DNA of 7,271 bases from Bacillota bacterium (GTDB lineage: Bacteria; Bacillota; Clostridia; Christensenellales; Aristaeellaceae): assembly GCA_023391725.1 (NCBI GenBank), contig JAEWAH010000222.1, forward strand, positions 1 through 7,271, read 5' to 3'. Shown here piece by piece: positions 1 to 5,807 of the stretch. A model generated the notes under the pieces. That model had not been told where the DNA came from, did no database searches, and saw only the letters and a list, made by a program, of their open reading frames with translations. Made by a program: the position numbers and the translations under genes. Position 1 is the first letter of the stretch. The number at the start of each line of letters is the position of its first letter.

Positions 1-1266
1 CATCAGCGCCACGCTGTGGACACCCGCTTTCAGCCCTGTGATCTCAGCGGTGAGGGAGATATCTCCGGCCTTCAGCTTGTCCAGCCAAATCTTAGGCCCG
101 CTGATGGTCACCGAGGCTTTGGTTTTATCCGCCGCCATGGCAAGGCCATCGCCCAGGCCAATGGTATTGATGCGCAGGTTCTCAAAAGAACGGTTGGCAA
201 TCACAGGCTCTATTTCCACTGTCACCGTTACGCTGGTGGAGGAAAGATGCTCGATCTCGGCGGGCTGACGCACCTTGATGACACTGGTAAAGCTCTCCGT
301 GGCCCCCGCGATGTTCACGGGCGATTCCAGGAACAGCTTTTCGATCCCCTGCAAAGTTTCCTCCCGGCCAGCGGCGACGATCTGGGTGGGGACGACAGAT
401 ACGCTCTTTACCCGGTAGCCCGGCGCGGGTTCGCCCGTTGTCAAAGCCGCTTGGCTAAGATCCATGGTCTTGGTGGGATAAAAAGTCTGCTCCACCACCA
501 CGCTGTCCAGCTTTACCGATTCGCTGGTAACCTGGATTAAGTCGGCGCTGATCTCGTTCCCGTAAGAATCCACCAGTACAAAGGGTACGCCGGGGCGCAC
601 CAGCCCTTCCCTGGCCGGCAGGGCGCTTTGGTCAAAGGCGGCCACAGCCCGGCTCACGCGGTTAACAAGGGAGGCGGGGCCGCTGATAGCGACCCATGGC
701 GGGTCGGATGTGGAGGCCGTACTGTAAAAGCCCGCGGGAGGATCCCCGTCCCGCACCACGGTCACCGGGATGCGGTAGCGGGTGATATAGTCATCCACCT
801 GCACCTGCAGGGTGTCCGGGGATATCTCCGTAACGGCGCCATAGGCGCTGGAGCTGTTACCCGAGATCTTGACCGTTTGAAGCCCGGCGGTGTCGATGCG
901 GCTCAAATCGATGCGCACATTGTAATTGGCAGCGGAAACGTTGCCATATTCCCTTTGGGGAACATCCACCTTCAGCCTCACGGAAGGAGGCGGGCTCCCC
1001 AGGCCGCTGATCACAATGAGCCCATTTTTCTGCAAGGTATCTGCGCCGATAATGTTCACCGGCACATCGGTAAAGGTGCGCTCACGTGTCAAAGTGGGGT
1101 CCTGGGTGATGAGTCCCGCCCAAAGGGCTACTGCCAGAAAAAGGGCCAGAACTTTCCAGCCCAGATTGTGTCTTAAGGTATGCCATATACGCCTTACGGC
1201 TATCCTTACCTTTATGCCGCCTCGCCTGGGCGCGTATTCGGCCTTGCGTTCCGGATCATTGATCAT
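1..1266 (-). CDS. cdaR: CdaR, YbbR-domain regulator of the cyclic di-AMP synthase (C-terminal end missing)
   Basis: The minus strand is open for 422 codons from ATG 1266 to the left edge. The start overlaps the cdaA stop as ATGA and sits 7 bases after AAGGAGGG, so translational coupling is likely. The protein has a basic N-terminal tail (1-36), one membrane segment (about 37-54, WKVLALFLAVALWAGLI) and then a long extracytoplasmic beta-rich region. About four YbbR-like repeats can be seen, near 65-150, 164-260, 265-355 and 358-422; landmarks are TFTDVPVNI, YRIPVTVV, ESPVNIAG and several ISG/ISGP turns. Known for the family: CdaR binds CdaA at the membrane and modulates c-di-AMP synthesis, and glmM usually follows. 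Here the next gene lies outside the window. Bacillus CdaR is about 480 residues, so only the last part of the protein should be missing. Identity rests on both the repeats and the cdaA linkage. Confidence 0.93.
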   Translation of the reverse strand, partial: MINDPERKAEYAPRRGGIKVRIAVRRIWHTLRHNLGWKVLALFLAVALWAGLITQDPTLTRERTFTDVPVNIIGADTLQKNGLIVISGLGSPPPSVRLKVDVPQREYGNVSAANYNVRIDLSRIDTAGLQTVKISGNSSSAYGAVTEISPDTLQVQVDDYITRYRIPVTVVRDGDPPAGFYSTASTSDPPWVAISGPASLVNRVSRAVAAFDQSALPAREGLVRPGVPFVLVDSYGNEISADLIQVTSESVKLDSVVVEQTFYPTKTMDLSQAALTTGEPAPGYRVKSVSVVPTQIVAAGREETLQGIEKLFLESPVNIAGATESFTSVIKVRQPAEIEHLSSTSVTVTVEIEPVIANRSFENLRINTIGLGDGLAMAADKTKASVTISGPKIWLDKLKAGDISLTAEITGLKAGVHSVALM

Positions 1267-2141
1267 TTAGCGCCCTCCTTCCGCTCAAAGCCGCGCTTGG
1301 TTTTTTGCTTGAGGGTAGTCCACAGCCTGGCGTGGGGCTGCTGGTACAGCATGGCCAATATCTGCTGCAGGCTGGCAGAATCCAGGTGGCGGGTCAACCT
1401 GCCACCCCTGGCCATGGAGATGATGCCCGTTTCTTCCGATACGATGAGCGCCACACCATCGGTCGTCTCGCTAACGCCAATGGCCGCCCGGTGACGGGTA
1501 CCCAGTTCCCGGCTGATGCCCTTGCCCTCGCTCAAGGTGAGGATGCAGGCAGCAGCCATCACGCGGTTGCCCCTGATCACCACCGCCCCGTCATGCAGCG
1601 GTGTGTTGGGCTCAAAGATATTCTCCAAAAGGGGGCCGGAGATCATGGCGTCGATACGTGTGCCGGTCTCGATGATATCCTGGATGCCGGTCTTTTGTTC
1701 GATAACGATCAGCGCGCCCACCCGGCGGCGGGAGAGATTGATCAGGCACTGGATGATCTCCGACACGATGCGCCGGTTGTCCTCCATATCGTCCGAGTGG
1801 GAGCTGTCCAGGATGGCGCCCCGGCCGATCTGCTCCAGCGCTCTGCGCAATTCCGGCTGGAAAAGAATCACCAGTACCACCGCGCCATTGTTGACAATAT
1901 TTAAAAGCACCCAGTTCAGCGCCGTGAGCCCCAGCATGTCCGATACCCAGCTGGCCAGGATCAGCATCCCAAGGCCCTTTAAAACGGCGCTGGCCCGTGT
2001 CTGGCGGGTCAGCATCAGCAGTTCGTACAAAAGGAAGGCGACGATCAAAATATCCAGTATATCTGTAATACTGGGGCGGTTGAACACATTCCACAGGATG
2101 CTTTTTACTTGCTCCCACAACGCAACCAAGCTTGTGTTCAC
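1263..2141 (-). CDS. cdaA: CdaA, membrane-bound diadenylate cyclase (makes cyclic di-AMP)
   Basis: This enzyme condenses two ATP into c-di-AMP, a second messenger controlling potassium/osmolyte transport and wall homeostasis. Numbered from GTG 2141 (292 residues), three membrane segments lie near 25-44, 50-72 and 76-95. They are followed by PELRRALEQIGRG (96-108) and the DAC domain, with the catalytic DGA at 184-186 (TPLHDGAVV) and RHR at 216-218 (GTRHRAA). The 32-residue spacing between these motifs matches known CdaA. The start is uncertain. No ATG fits; the first in-frame ATG is 2276, but that would put the likely promoter (-10 at 2176-2181) inside the gene. GTG 2141 gives the usual CdaA N-terminus, though its ribosome site is weak; the better AAGGAAG (2160-2166) is 18 bases away. 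TTG 2129 is an alternative. The stop codon overlaps the cdaR start. Confidence 0.95.
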   Translation of the reverse strand: MNTSLVALWEQVKSILWNVFNRPSITDILDILIVAFLLYELLMLTRQTRASAVLKGLGMLILASWVSDMLGLTALNWVLLNIVNNGAVVLVILFQPELRRALEQIGRGAILDSSHSDDMEDNRRIVSEIIQCLINLSRRRVGALIVIEQKTGIQDIIETGTRIDAMISGPLLENIFEPNTPLHDGAVVIRGNRVMAAACILTLSEGKGISRELGTRHRAAIGVSETTDGVALIVSEETGIISMARGGRLTRHLDSASLQQILAMLYQQPHARLWTTLKQKTKRGFERKEGAK

Positions 2142-2175
2142 CCACTTTCGTGCAGATGTCTTCCTTATAACTGCT

Positions 2176-2204
2176 ATTATACTACAGCCCAGAGGTTTAA
2201 TGAA
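2176..2204 (-). promoter_or_regulatory. Probable sigma-A promoter of cdaA-cdaR
   Basis: The minus strand has a perfect -10 box TATAAT (2181-2176). Seventeen bases upstream lies TTCATT, which matches only 3 of 6 positions of the -35 consensus. Initiation near 2169 would give a leader of roughly 28 bases before GTG 2141. The -10 is strong, the -35 weak. Confidence 0.5.
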
Positions 2205-2212
2205 TCCCCTGT

Positions 2213-2235
2213 AAGAAAAATGCAACATTTTTCTT
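2213..2235. repeat. Perfect 10-bp inverted repeat with 3-base loop in the cdaA/radC spacer
   Basis: AAGAAAAATG (2213-2222), CAA, then CATTTTTCTT (2226-2235) form a perfect stem. Both strands therefore end in a T-rich arm, so it could act as a bidirectional terminator or as an operator for a dimeric regulator. It lies upstream of the cdaA promoter, where no annotated gene would need a terminator. The right arm recurs as CATTTTTCTTC at 2274-2284. Confidence 0.5.
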
Positions 2236-2240
2236 CCTTT

Positions 2241-2284
2241 GGGGTCTCCCCTTCCATAGAACGCAAGGGGTGGCATTTTTCTTC
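2241..2284. repeat. Overlapping alternative stems followed by a T tract
   Basis: GGGG-TCT-CCCC (2241-2251) can pair locally, but the same CCCC can instead begin CCCCTT (2248-2253), which pairs with AAGGGG (2265-2270) around an 11-base loop. The sequence then runs TGGCATTTTTCTTC. The CATTTTTCTTC (2274-2284) repeats the right arm of the 2213-2235 palindrome (2226-2236). The stems are mutually exclusive. No coding sequence overlaps on either strand under the chosen starts. Confidence 0.4.
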
Positions 2285-2337
2285 ATGGAAATCTATTGCA
2301 GAGATCTTTTGTATCGCACCCGCCCGCCGGGTCTTGC

Positions 2338-2366
2338 TGTACATTCTCATAAAAGGATGGTACAAT
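2338..2366 (+). promoter_or_regulatory. Probable promoter of radC and the downstream operon
   Basis: TACAAT (2361-2366) matches 5 of 6 positions of the -10 box and is preceded directly by TGG, giving an extended -10. Seventeen bases upstream, TGTACA (2338-2343) matches 4 of 6 positions of the -35 box. Initiation near 2373 would leave a short leader of about 26 bases before ATG 2399, carrying only the ribosome site AAGGGAGG (2384-2391). Confidence 0.55.
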
Positions 2367-2398
2367 CAGGCAGTACCTACCATAAGGGAGGACCAAAC

Positions 2399-3118
2399 AT
2401 GCTGCATGAGGGCCATAGGCAGCGTATGCGGGAACGTTTTTTGTCAGATGGTCTGAATGGCTTTGCGCCTCACGAGGCGCTGGAGCTTTTGCTGTATTAC
2501 GCCATCCCCAAAAAGGATGTGAACCCGCTGGCCCATACCCTTCTGGAGCATTTCGGCTCGCTGTACGGGGTATTGCACGCCACACCGGCGGAGCTTTCGC
2601 AGGTGGAAGGTATTGGAGCCTATACATCGGCTTTGATCGGCCTTATCGCGCCCCTTTCCCGAATAGCGGAATTGAGCCGCCTGGGGCCAAAACCGAAGCT
2701 TTCAAGCCGCGGCGAGGCGGAAAATTACTGTTTGCAGCTACTTTCCGGCCTGCGCCATGAGCACTTTTACCTGCTGGCGCTAGACTTAAAAATGCAACTG
2801 TTGGGCACGGCCATCATCGGCCAGGGAATCCTTACGGAAACCCCCGCCTATCCGCGCCTGGCGGTGGAGGCGGCCCTCAAATTCAGCGCACACAGTGTGA
2901 TCCTGTGCCACAACCATCCAGGCGGGTCCCCCGCTCCCTCAAGCGCCGATCTTGAGGCTACAGCACGGCTTGCGCAAGCGCTGGCGGGGATCGATGTGAC
3001 CGTGGCAGACCACATCATCGTGGCCGGCGGCGAGGCGTTAAGCCTTACACAAATGGGATACATGGGCCATGATATACAATCGGAGCCTGCCGCCCGGGCG
3101 GCGGACAGTTCACTATAA
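2399..3118 (+). CDS. radC: RadC-family (UPF0758) protein with a JAMM/MPN+ domain
   Basis: The 239-residue protein starts at ATG 2399, chosen because AAGGGAGG lies 7 bases upstream; an in-frame ATG at 2270 would swallow the promoter. Residues 1-95 form the helical N-terminal part of RadC, with a helix-hairpin-helix-like QVEGIGAYTSALI near 68-80. Residues 105-225 are the RadC domain. The metal-binding signature HxH-x7-S-x2-D is complete: H171, H173, S181, D184 (CHNHPGGSPAPSSAD). The usual PRE(V) before it reads PRLAVE here, so the glutamate position is shifted or changed. RadC was named for a DNA-repair phenotype, but its biochemical role is unsettled; the fold predicts a metal-dependent peptidase-like or nucleic-acid-associated activity. 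It heads a plus-strand cluster with a YdcF-like gene and rsmG and diverges from cdaA. Confidence 0.9.
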   Translation: MLHEGHRQRMRERFLSDGLNGFAPHEALELLLYYAIPKKDVNPLAHTLLEHFGSLYGVLHATPAELSQVEGIGAYTSALIGLIAPLSRIAELSRLGPKPKLSSRGEAENYCLQLLSGLRHEHFYLLALDLKMQLLGTAIIGQGILTETPAYPRLAVEAALKFSAHSVILCHNHPGGSPAPSSADLEATARLAQALAGIDVTVADHIIVAGGEALSLTQMGYMGHDIQSEPAARAADSSL

Positions 3119-3152
3119 GGTACACCGATTAAAAGCACATGAAGGATAAGGC

Positions 3153-3779
3153 ATGAAGCGAAAATATAAACCCAAATCCCTTAAGCGAAAGATCCTTGGT
3201 CTCCTATTGATCCTCATTGCCTTGGGCATCCTTGCTTACGGCGCCATTGTGGGCTTCATCTGCTATCAGGAGGTGCATGTGCCCGTGTCTCAAGAGAAAG
3301 CGGACGCCTTCATCGTTCTGGGGGCCCAGGTACAGCCTTCCGGCGAGCCTTCCGTGCAGCTGGAATGGCGGCTTCAGGCGGCCCTTGACGCTTACCGCGC
3401 CGCTCCCGCGCTTGTCGTTGTCAGCGGCGGAAAAGGCTCTGATGAGCCCCGGCCGGAAGGAGAAGTCATGCGTGACTGGCTGGTGGCCAATGGCGTGCCC
3501 GAGCAGGATATCCTGGTGGACAATAAATCCACCAACACGAATCAAAACATCCGCCACGCGGCTTCGCTGCTGGCCGATAAGGACGTAAAGCAAGTCTGCG
3601 TCATCACCAGCGACTATCACCTGCCCCGGGCGCTGGCCATCGCCCGCGACGAAGGCCTTTTGGTCAGCGGCATCGGCAGCCCCTGCAAGCAGGAATACTG
3701 GGCCAAGAACCATTTTAGGGAAGCGCTGGCCTGGGTCAAATACTGGGGGCAGAAATACCTGCACCTGCCGTTGGAGTAA
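3153..3779 (+). CDS. DUF218/YdcF-SanA-like protein with one N-terminal membrane anchor
   Basis: This 208-residue protein starts at ATG 3153 behind a purine-rich AAGGATAAGG. A very basic N-terminus (MKRKYKPKSLKRK) precedes one membrane segment (about 14-37), so the rest probably faces outside by the positive-inside rule. The DUF218 domain (about 50-200) shows DAFIVLGA (51-58), VVVSGGKG (88-95), PEGEVM (101-106), the STNTNQN motif (126-132) and SDYHLPRA (153-160). The conserved charged and polar residues suggest a nucleotide- or polyisoprenoid-type ligand; SanA and ElyC relatives are linked to envelope integrity, but the substrate is unknown for most members. It lies 34 bases after radC, and its stop is embedded in the rsmG ribosome site, which argues for one operon. 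The family call is firm; the function is not. Confidence 0.87.
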   Translation: MKRKYKPKSLKRKILGLLLILIALGILAYGAIVGFICYQEVHVPVSQEKADAFIVLGAQVQPSGEPSVQLEWRLQAALDAYRAAPALVVVSGGKGSDEPRPEGEVMRDWLVANGVPEQDILVDNKSTNTNQNIRHAASLLADKDVKQVCVITSDYHLPRALAIARDEGLLVSGIGSPCKQEYWAKNHFREALAWVKYWGQKYLHLPLE

Positions 3780-3788
3780 GGAGCGTCC

Positions 3789-4514
3789 ATGCTGCAAAAC
3801 GATCTGACGGCCCGCTTGAATAAAATGGGCGTTCCTCTTTCCCCCGAGGCCGCCGCGTCCCTCATTCGCTTCCATGATCTTTTGATGGATTGGAACCAGC
3901 GTATGGACCTGACGGCTGTTTTGGATGAATCCGAAATGATGGACCGCCATTATGTGGATTCCCTCTCGCCTCTTGCGTTCCCGGACCTCATCCCGCAAAA
4001 CGCTTTCATCATCGATGTGGGCAGCGGAGCGGGTTTCCCCGGCCTTCCTCTGGCAGTTGCAAGGCCGGACCTTAAAGTGACACTTCTGGACGCGCAGCAC
4101 AAGCGGGTCCGCTTTTTGCAGGAAGCGGTGTCGCTGCTTTCGCTTCCCAATGTACAAGTGATCCATTCCCGGGCGGAGGACGGCGCTCATCTGTCAAAGC
4201 TTAGGGAACACTTCGATCTGGCCCTGGCCCGGGCGCTGGCGCCCCTGCCCGTACTGGTGGAATTGCTGCTCCCCTTCGTGCGGCCAGGCGGCCGCGCGAT
4301 ATGCTGGAAAGGCCCCGCTGTCCTTGCCGAAACAGACGCCGGGGAAAGGGCGGCCCGGCTGCTGGGCGGCCATCTGGAAGCGCCTATTCCCACCCCCATC
4401 CCGGATAGGGATTGGGCACACATGCTTCTTCCCATCAAAAAAGTGGAGAAAACTCTTCGACAGTATCCACGAAAAGCCGGCACCCCGGGCCGTGAGCCAT
4501 TAGGCAGCGGCTGA
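3789..4514 (+). CDS. rsmG: RsmG (GidB), 16S rRNA G527 N7-methyltransferase
   Basis: RsmG uses S-adenosylmethionine to methylate G527 in the 530 loop of 16S rRNA; loss of the homologue gives low-level streptomycin resistance in several bacteria. The 241-residue length is normal. Visible motifs are WNQRMDLTA (35-43), RHYVDSL (53-59), the cofactor-binding DVGSGAGFPGLPLA (76-89), LLDAQHKRVRFL (99-110, acidic residue for the cofactor ribose), ARAL (147-150) and the C-terminal QYPRKAGTPGREPL (225-238) typical of the family. The start ATG 3789 follows TAAGGAG, which contains the stop of the preceding gene, with only 9 bases between the two genes. The order rsmG then noc is the common Bacillota arrangement near the origin; mnmG, often upstream, is not here. 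Confidence 0.96.
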   Translation: MLQNDLTARLNKMGVPLSPEAAASLIRFHDLLMDWNQRMDLTAVLDESEMMDRHYVDSLSPLAFPDLIPQNAFIIDVGSGAGFPGLPLAVARPDLKVTLLDAQHKRVRFLQEAVSLLSLPNVQVIHSRAEDGAHLSKLREHFDLALARALAPLPVLVELLLPFVRPGGRAICWKGPAVLAETDAGERAARLLGGHLEAPIPTPIPDRDWAHMLLPIKKVEKTLRQYPRKAGTPGREPLGSG

Positions 4515-4592
4515 AAAGACGCCTTTCTTCGATAAGATCCGGCTTAACAACCTTTTTTCCTTTCCTCCTTCACGCGGAATAAGTCGAACGAA

Positions 4593-4621
4593 TGTTCCTG
4601 TTCCGGGGAAGGATTTTTTTT
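4593..4621 (+). terminator. Possible Rho-independent terminator after rsmG
   Basis: A short bulged stem (TCC-TG-TTC, loop CGGG, GAA-GGA; about 4596-4613) runs directly into eight T residues (4614-4621). The T tract is convincing and the stem is weak, at six pairs with a two-base bulge. It would separate the radC-rsmG transcript from noc. It overlaps a Noc-site-like sequence at 4599-4612. Confidence 0.42.
4599..4612. promoter_or_regulatory. Imperfect Noc-binding-site-like sequence upstream of noc
   Basis: TGTTCCGGGGAAGG resembles the Bacillus Noc site ATTTCCCGGGAAAT. Nine of 14 positions match, and the central ten (TTCCGGGGAA) differ from the palindromic core TTCCCGGGAA at one base. It may equally be the arms of the rsmG terminator, so this is a weak call. 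Confidence 0.22.
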
Positions 4622-4645
4622 GCCCTGTACGAATAGGATTATGTA

Positions 4646-4703
4646 GAACGCGGCGGCAGGTCCGGGAGTCAGGGGGAGGACGCCCGCCCTGCCTGCCGCG
4701 TTC
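4646..4703 (+). other. Long stem-loop in the noc leader/spacer
   Basis: GAACGCGGCGGCAGG (4646-4660) pairs with CCTGCCTGCCGCGTTC (4688-4703): 15 pairs with one bulged T. The 27-base loop contains GTCC and GGAC-type complementary segments that could stack further. No T tract follows, so it is not a simple terminator; it ends about 68 bases before the noc start. It could be a leader RNA structure or a DNA inverted repeat. No riboswitch class is recognised. Confidence 0.45.
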
Positions 4704-4771
4704 GTCTGTCATGCGCCTGTCTTTATCGATACAAAGGAGCCTTCCCTATCTTTTATAAGAAGGTGAGCGCC

Positions 4772-5440
4772 ATGCAACGGCTTCATACCATACCTGACCC
4801 CACCTCTGGGCGCCAGGTCTGCTGGCTCCCCTTAAGCTGCATCATCCCCAACCCCGACCAGCCCCGCAAGGAATTTTCCGAATCCAGTCTGATGGAGCTG
4901 GCCAACTCCATCCGTCAATTCGGGCTCTTGCAGCCCATCACCGTCAGAGACTCCCAAAATGGCCGGTATGAGATCATCATGGGCGAGCGGCGCTTTCGGG
5001 CATGCCAGATGCTGGGGCAGACCCATATCGACGCCATTGTCCTGCCCGCCACCAGCCGGGAAAGTGCCATGATGGCGCTGGTGGAGAATCTGCAAAGAGA
5101 GGATCTGCACTTTTTCGAGGAGGCGGAAGCCTACAACTCGCTGATCGACAATTATCAGATGACGCAGGATGAACTATCGCGCAGGCTGGGCAAATCCGCC
5201 TGTACCATCGCCAATAAGCTTAGGCTTCTGCGCCTGGACCCAAGCCTCCGGGCGCTGATTTTTGAAGAGAACCTGTCGGAGCGCCATGCCAGGGCGCTGC
5301 TGCGGCTGCCGGACGGGCCGGGGCGCATGCGCATCGCACGGCAGGCAGCCTCCAGCAATTTGACCGTTCGGGAAACGGAAGGGCTGGTGGAGCGCGCCCT
5401 CTCCCGGCTGCCCGTACCTCCTCCCCGCCCAGGCGTTTGA
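4772..5440 (+). CDS. noc: Noc-type ParB-family nucleoid occlusion protein, cut short by a frameshift
   Basis: Noc binds specific chromosomal sites, spreads as a CTP-dependent clamp and blocks division over the nucleoid. The 222 residues from ATG 4772 show the ParB N-domain with PNPDQPRKEF (27-36), FGLLQPITVR (50-59) and the CTP-binding GERRFRA (71-77). ENLQREDLHFFEEAEAY (105-121), the helix-turn-helix region MTQDELSRRLGKSACTIANK (130-149) and LSERHARALLRL (168-179) fit Noc better than Spo0J. The C-terminal dimerisation region is missing from this frame but is intact in the -1 frame (5434-5601). One added base near 5419-5430 would give 276 residues, close to the 283 of Bacillus Noc. AAGGTGA (4760-4766) makes ATG 4772 the best start; GTG 4763 lies inside that ribosome site. 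The N-terminus lacks the amphipathic membrane helix of Bacillus Noc. Confidence 0.85.
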   Translation: MQRLHTIPDPTSGRQVCWLPLSCIIPNPDQPRKEFSESSLMELANSIRQFGLLQPITVRDSQNGRYEIIMGERRFRACQMLGQTHIDAIVLPATSRESAMMALVENLQREDLHFFEEAEAYNSLIDNYQMTQDELSRRLGKSACTIANKLRLLRLDPSLRALIFEENLSERHARALLRLPDGPGRMRIARQAASSNLTVRETEGLVERALSRLPVPPPRPGV

Positions 5441-5601
5441 TCTCCCTGGTGCGTGACCACCGGCTGTATATGAACGCAATCAAGGGCATTGTGACGCAGA
5501 TGCAGGAGACGGGAATTCCCGCAGAATACAACGTGGTGGAATTCGGCGATACTATCGAAGTGCGCATCGTCCTGCCCAAGCGCAGAAGGCAGACGGAGTA
5601 G
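5434..5601 (+). pseudogene. noc: C-terminal domain of noc, displaced into the -1 frame
   Basis: Fifty-five codons from 5434 to the TAG at 5599-5601 encode RLISLVRDHRLYMNAIK, then a segment ending VRIVLPKRRRQTE. This is the usual Noc/ParB C-terminal pattern: a basic/aromatic helix (RDxRLYxNxIK), a short helix MQETGIPAE and a final strand IEVRIVLPK. The frame has no stop back through 5281, so the shift could lie anywhere in the proline-rich linker, most simply in the C-rich tract at 5419-5430. No ribosome site or start codon suggests independent translation. Its preservation as a good domain indicates a recent mutation or a sequencing/assembly error. Confidence 0.82.
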
Positions 5602-5605
5602 GGCG

Positions 5606-5687
5606 TACCATTCCCCTCCCACGCGTCGCATCAGGTTCGCTTCGCTTACCCTCAGGGGGGTGGCGCGCAGCGCCGGGGTGGTCCGTA
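5606..5687. repeat. Candidate dispersed palindromic (REP/MITE-like) intergenic element
   Basis: The non-coding stretch begins TACCATTCCCCTCCC and ends GCCGGGGTGGTCCGTA. The C-rich left end can pair with GGGGGGTGG (5655-5663), and a small perfect stem GGCGC-GCA-GCGCC lies at 5662-5674. C-rich and G-rich ends around a GC palindrome, placed after a gene end, recall repeats scattered through many gut Clostridia genomes. Only one copy is present here, so the repeat nature is inferred. Confidence 0.35.
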
Positions 5688-5717
5688 AGCCGTGCCGATC
5701 CCGAACGCGTCCTCCAG

Positions 5718-5739
5718 AGCCCTCGCCCGCGAGGGCTTT
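5718..5739 (+). terminator. Stem-loop terminator candidate after noc
   Basis: AGCCCTCG (5718-5725) pairs with CGAGGGCT (5730-5737) around a CCCG loop and is followed by TTTAAAT. The T tract is short, so termination would be modest. It is correctly oriented for noc, about 120 bases past the noc stop. Confidence 0.45.
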
Positions 5740-5749
5740 AAATAGATCA

Positions 5750-5783
5750 GCGGCCGGCTGCGGTTTTCTCCGCGGCCGGCCGC
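5750..5783. terminator. Very GC-rich 14-bp hairpin between convergent genes
   Basis: GCGGCCGGCTGCGG (5750-5763) pairs with CCGCGGCCGGCCGC (5770-5783) across a TTTTCT loop, with a single G-T wobble. It sits 25 bases beyond the stop of the minus-strand NlpC/P60 gene. Neither strand has a clean T run (minus side reads TGATCTATTT), so it is probably an intrinsic-like or pausing terminator serving convergent transcripts. Confidence 0.5.
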
Positions 5784-5807
5784 CCTGTATTCCGCTTATT
5801 AGCCTTC

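Noticed and set aside
16..540. Open frames on the plus strand at 16-540, 628-1176 and 926-1270
   Set aside because: They lie antisense to cdaR, which has clear YbbR repeats and a membrane segment; their translations show no domain and they lack ribosome sites.
1305..2214. Plus-strand frames (1305-1904, 1516-2214) and a second minus frame (1612-2145) over cdaA
   Set aside because: cdaA accounts for this region with all catalytic motifs; the others are low-complexity shadow translations typical of G+C-rich DNA.
2270..2398. Longer 282-residue form of RadC starting at ATG 2270
   Set aside because: The extra 43 residues would contain the extended -10 promoter and the AAGGGAGG site of ATG 2399, and they do not resemble RadC N-termini.
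3204..4190. A 328-codon minus-strand frame opposite the YdcF-like gene and rsmG
   Set aside because: It spans two well-supported plus-strand genes and their junction, and its translation has no recognisable family features.
4738..4771. Noc start at GTG 4763, or an ATC at 4748 behind AAAGGAG
   Set aside because: GTG 4763 is part of the ribosome site for ATG 4772, and ATC is a very rare start; neither adds a segment resembling known Noc N-termini.
5380..5440. Programmed -1 ribosomal frameshifting to make full-length Noc
   Set aside because: The tract CCT CCT CCC CGC CCA does not form a good X XXY YYZ slippery site in the zero frame, and noc is not known to use recoding; a missing C is simpler.
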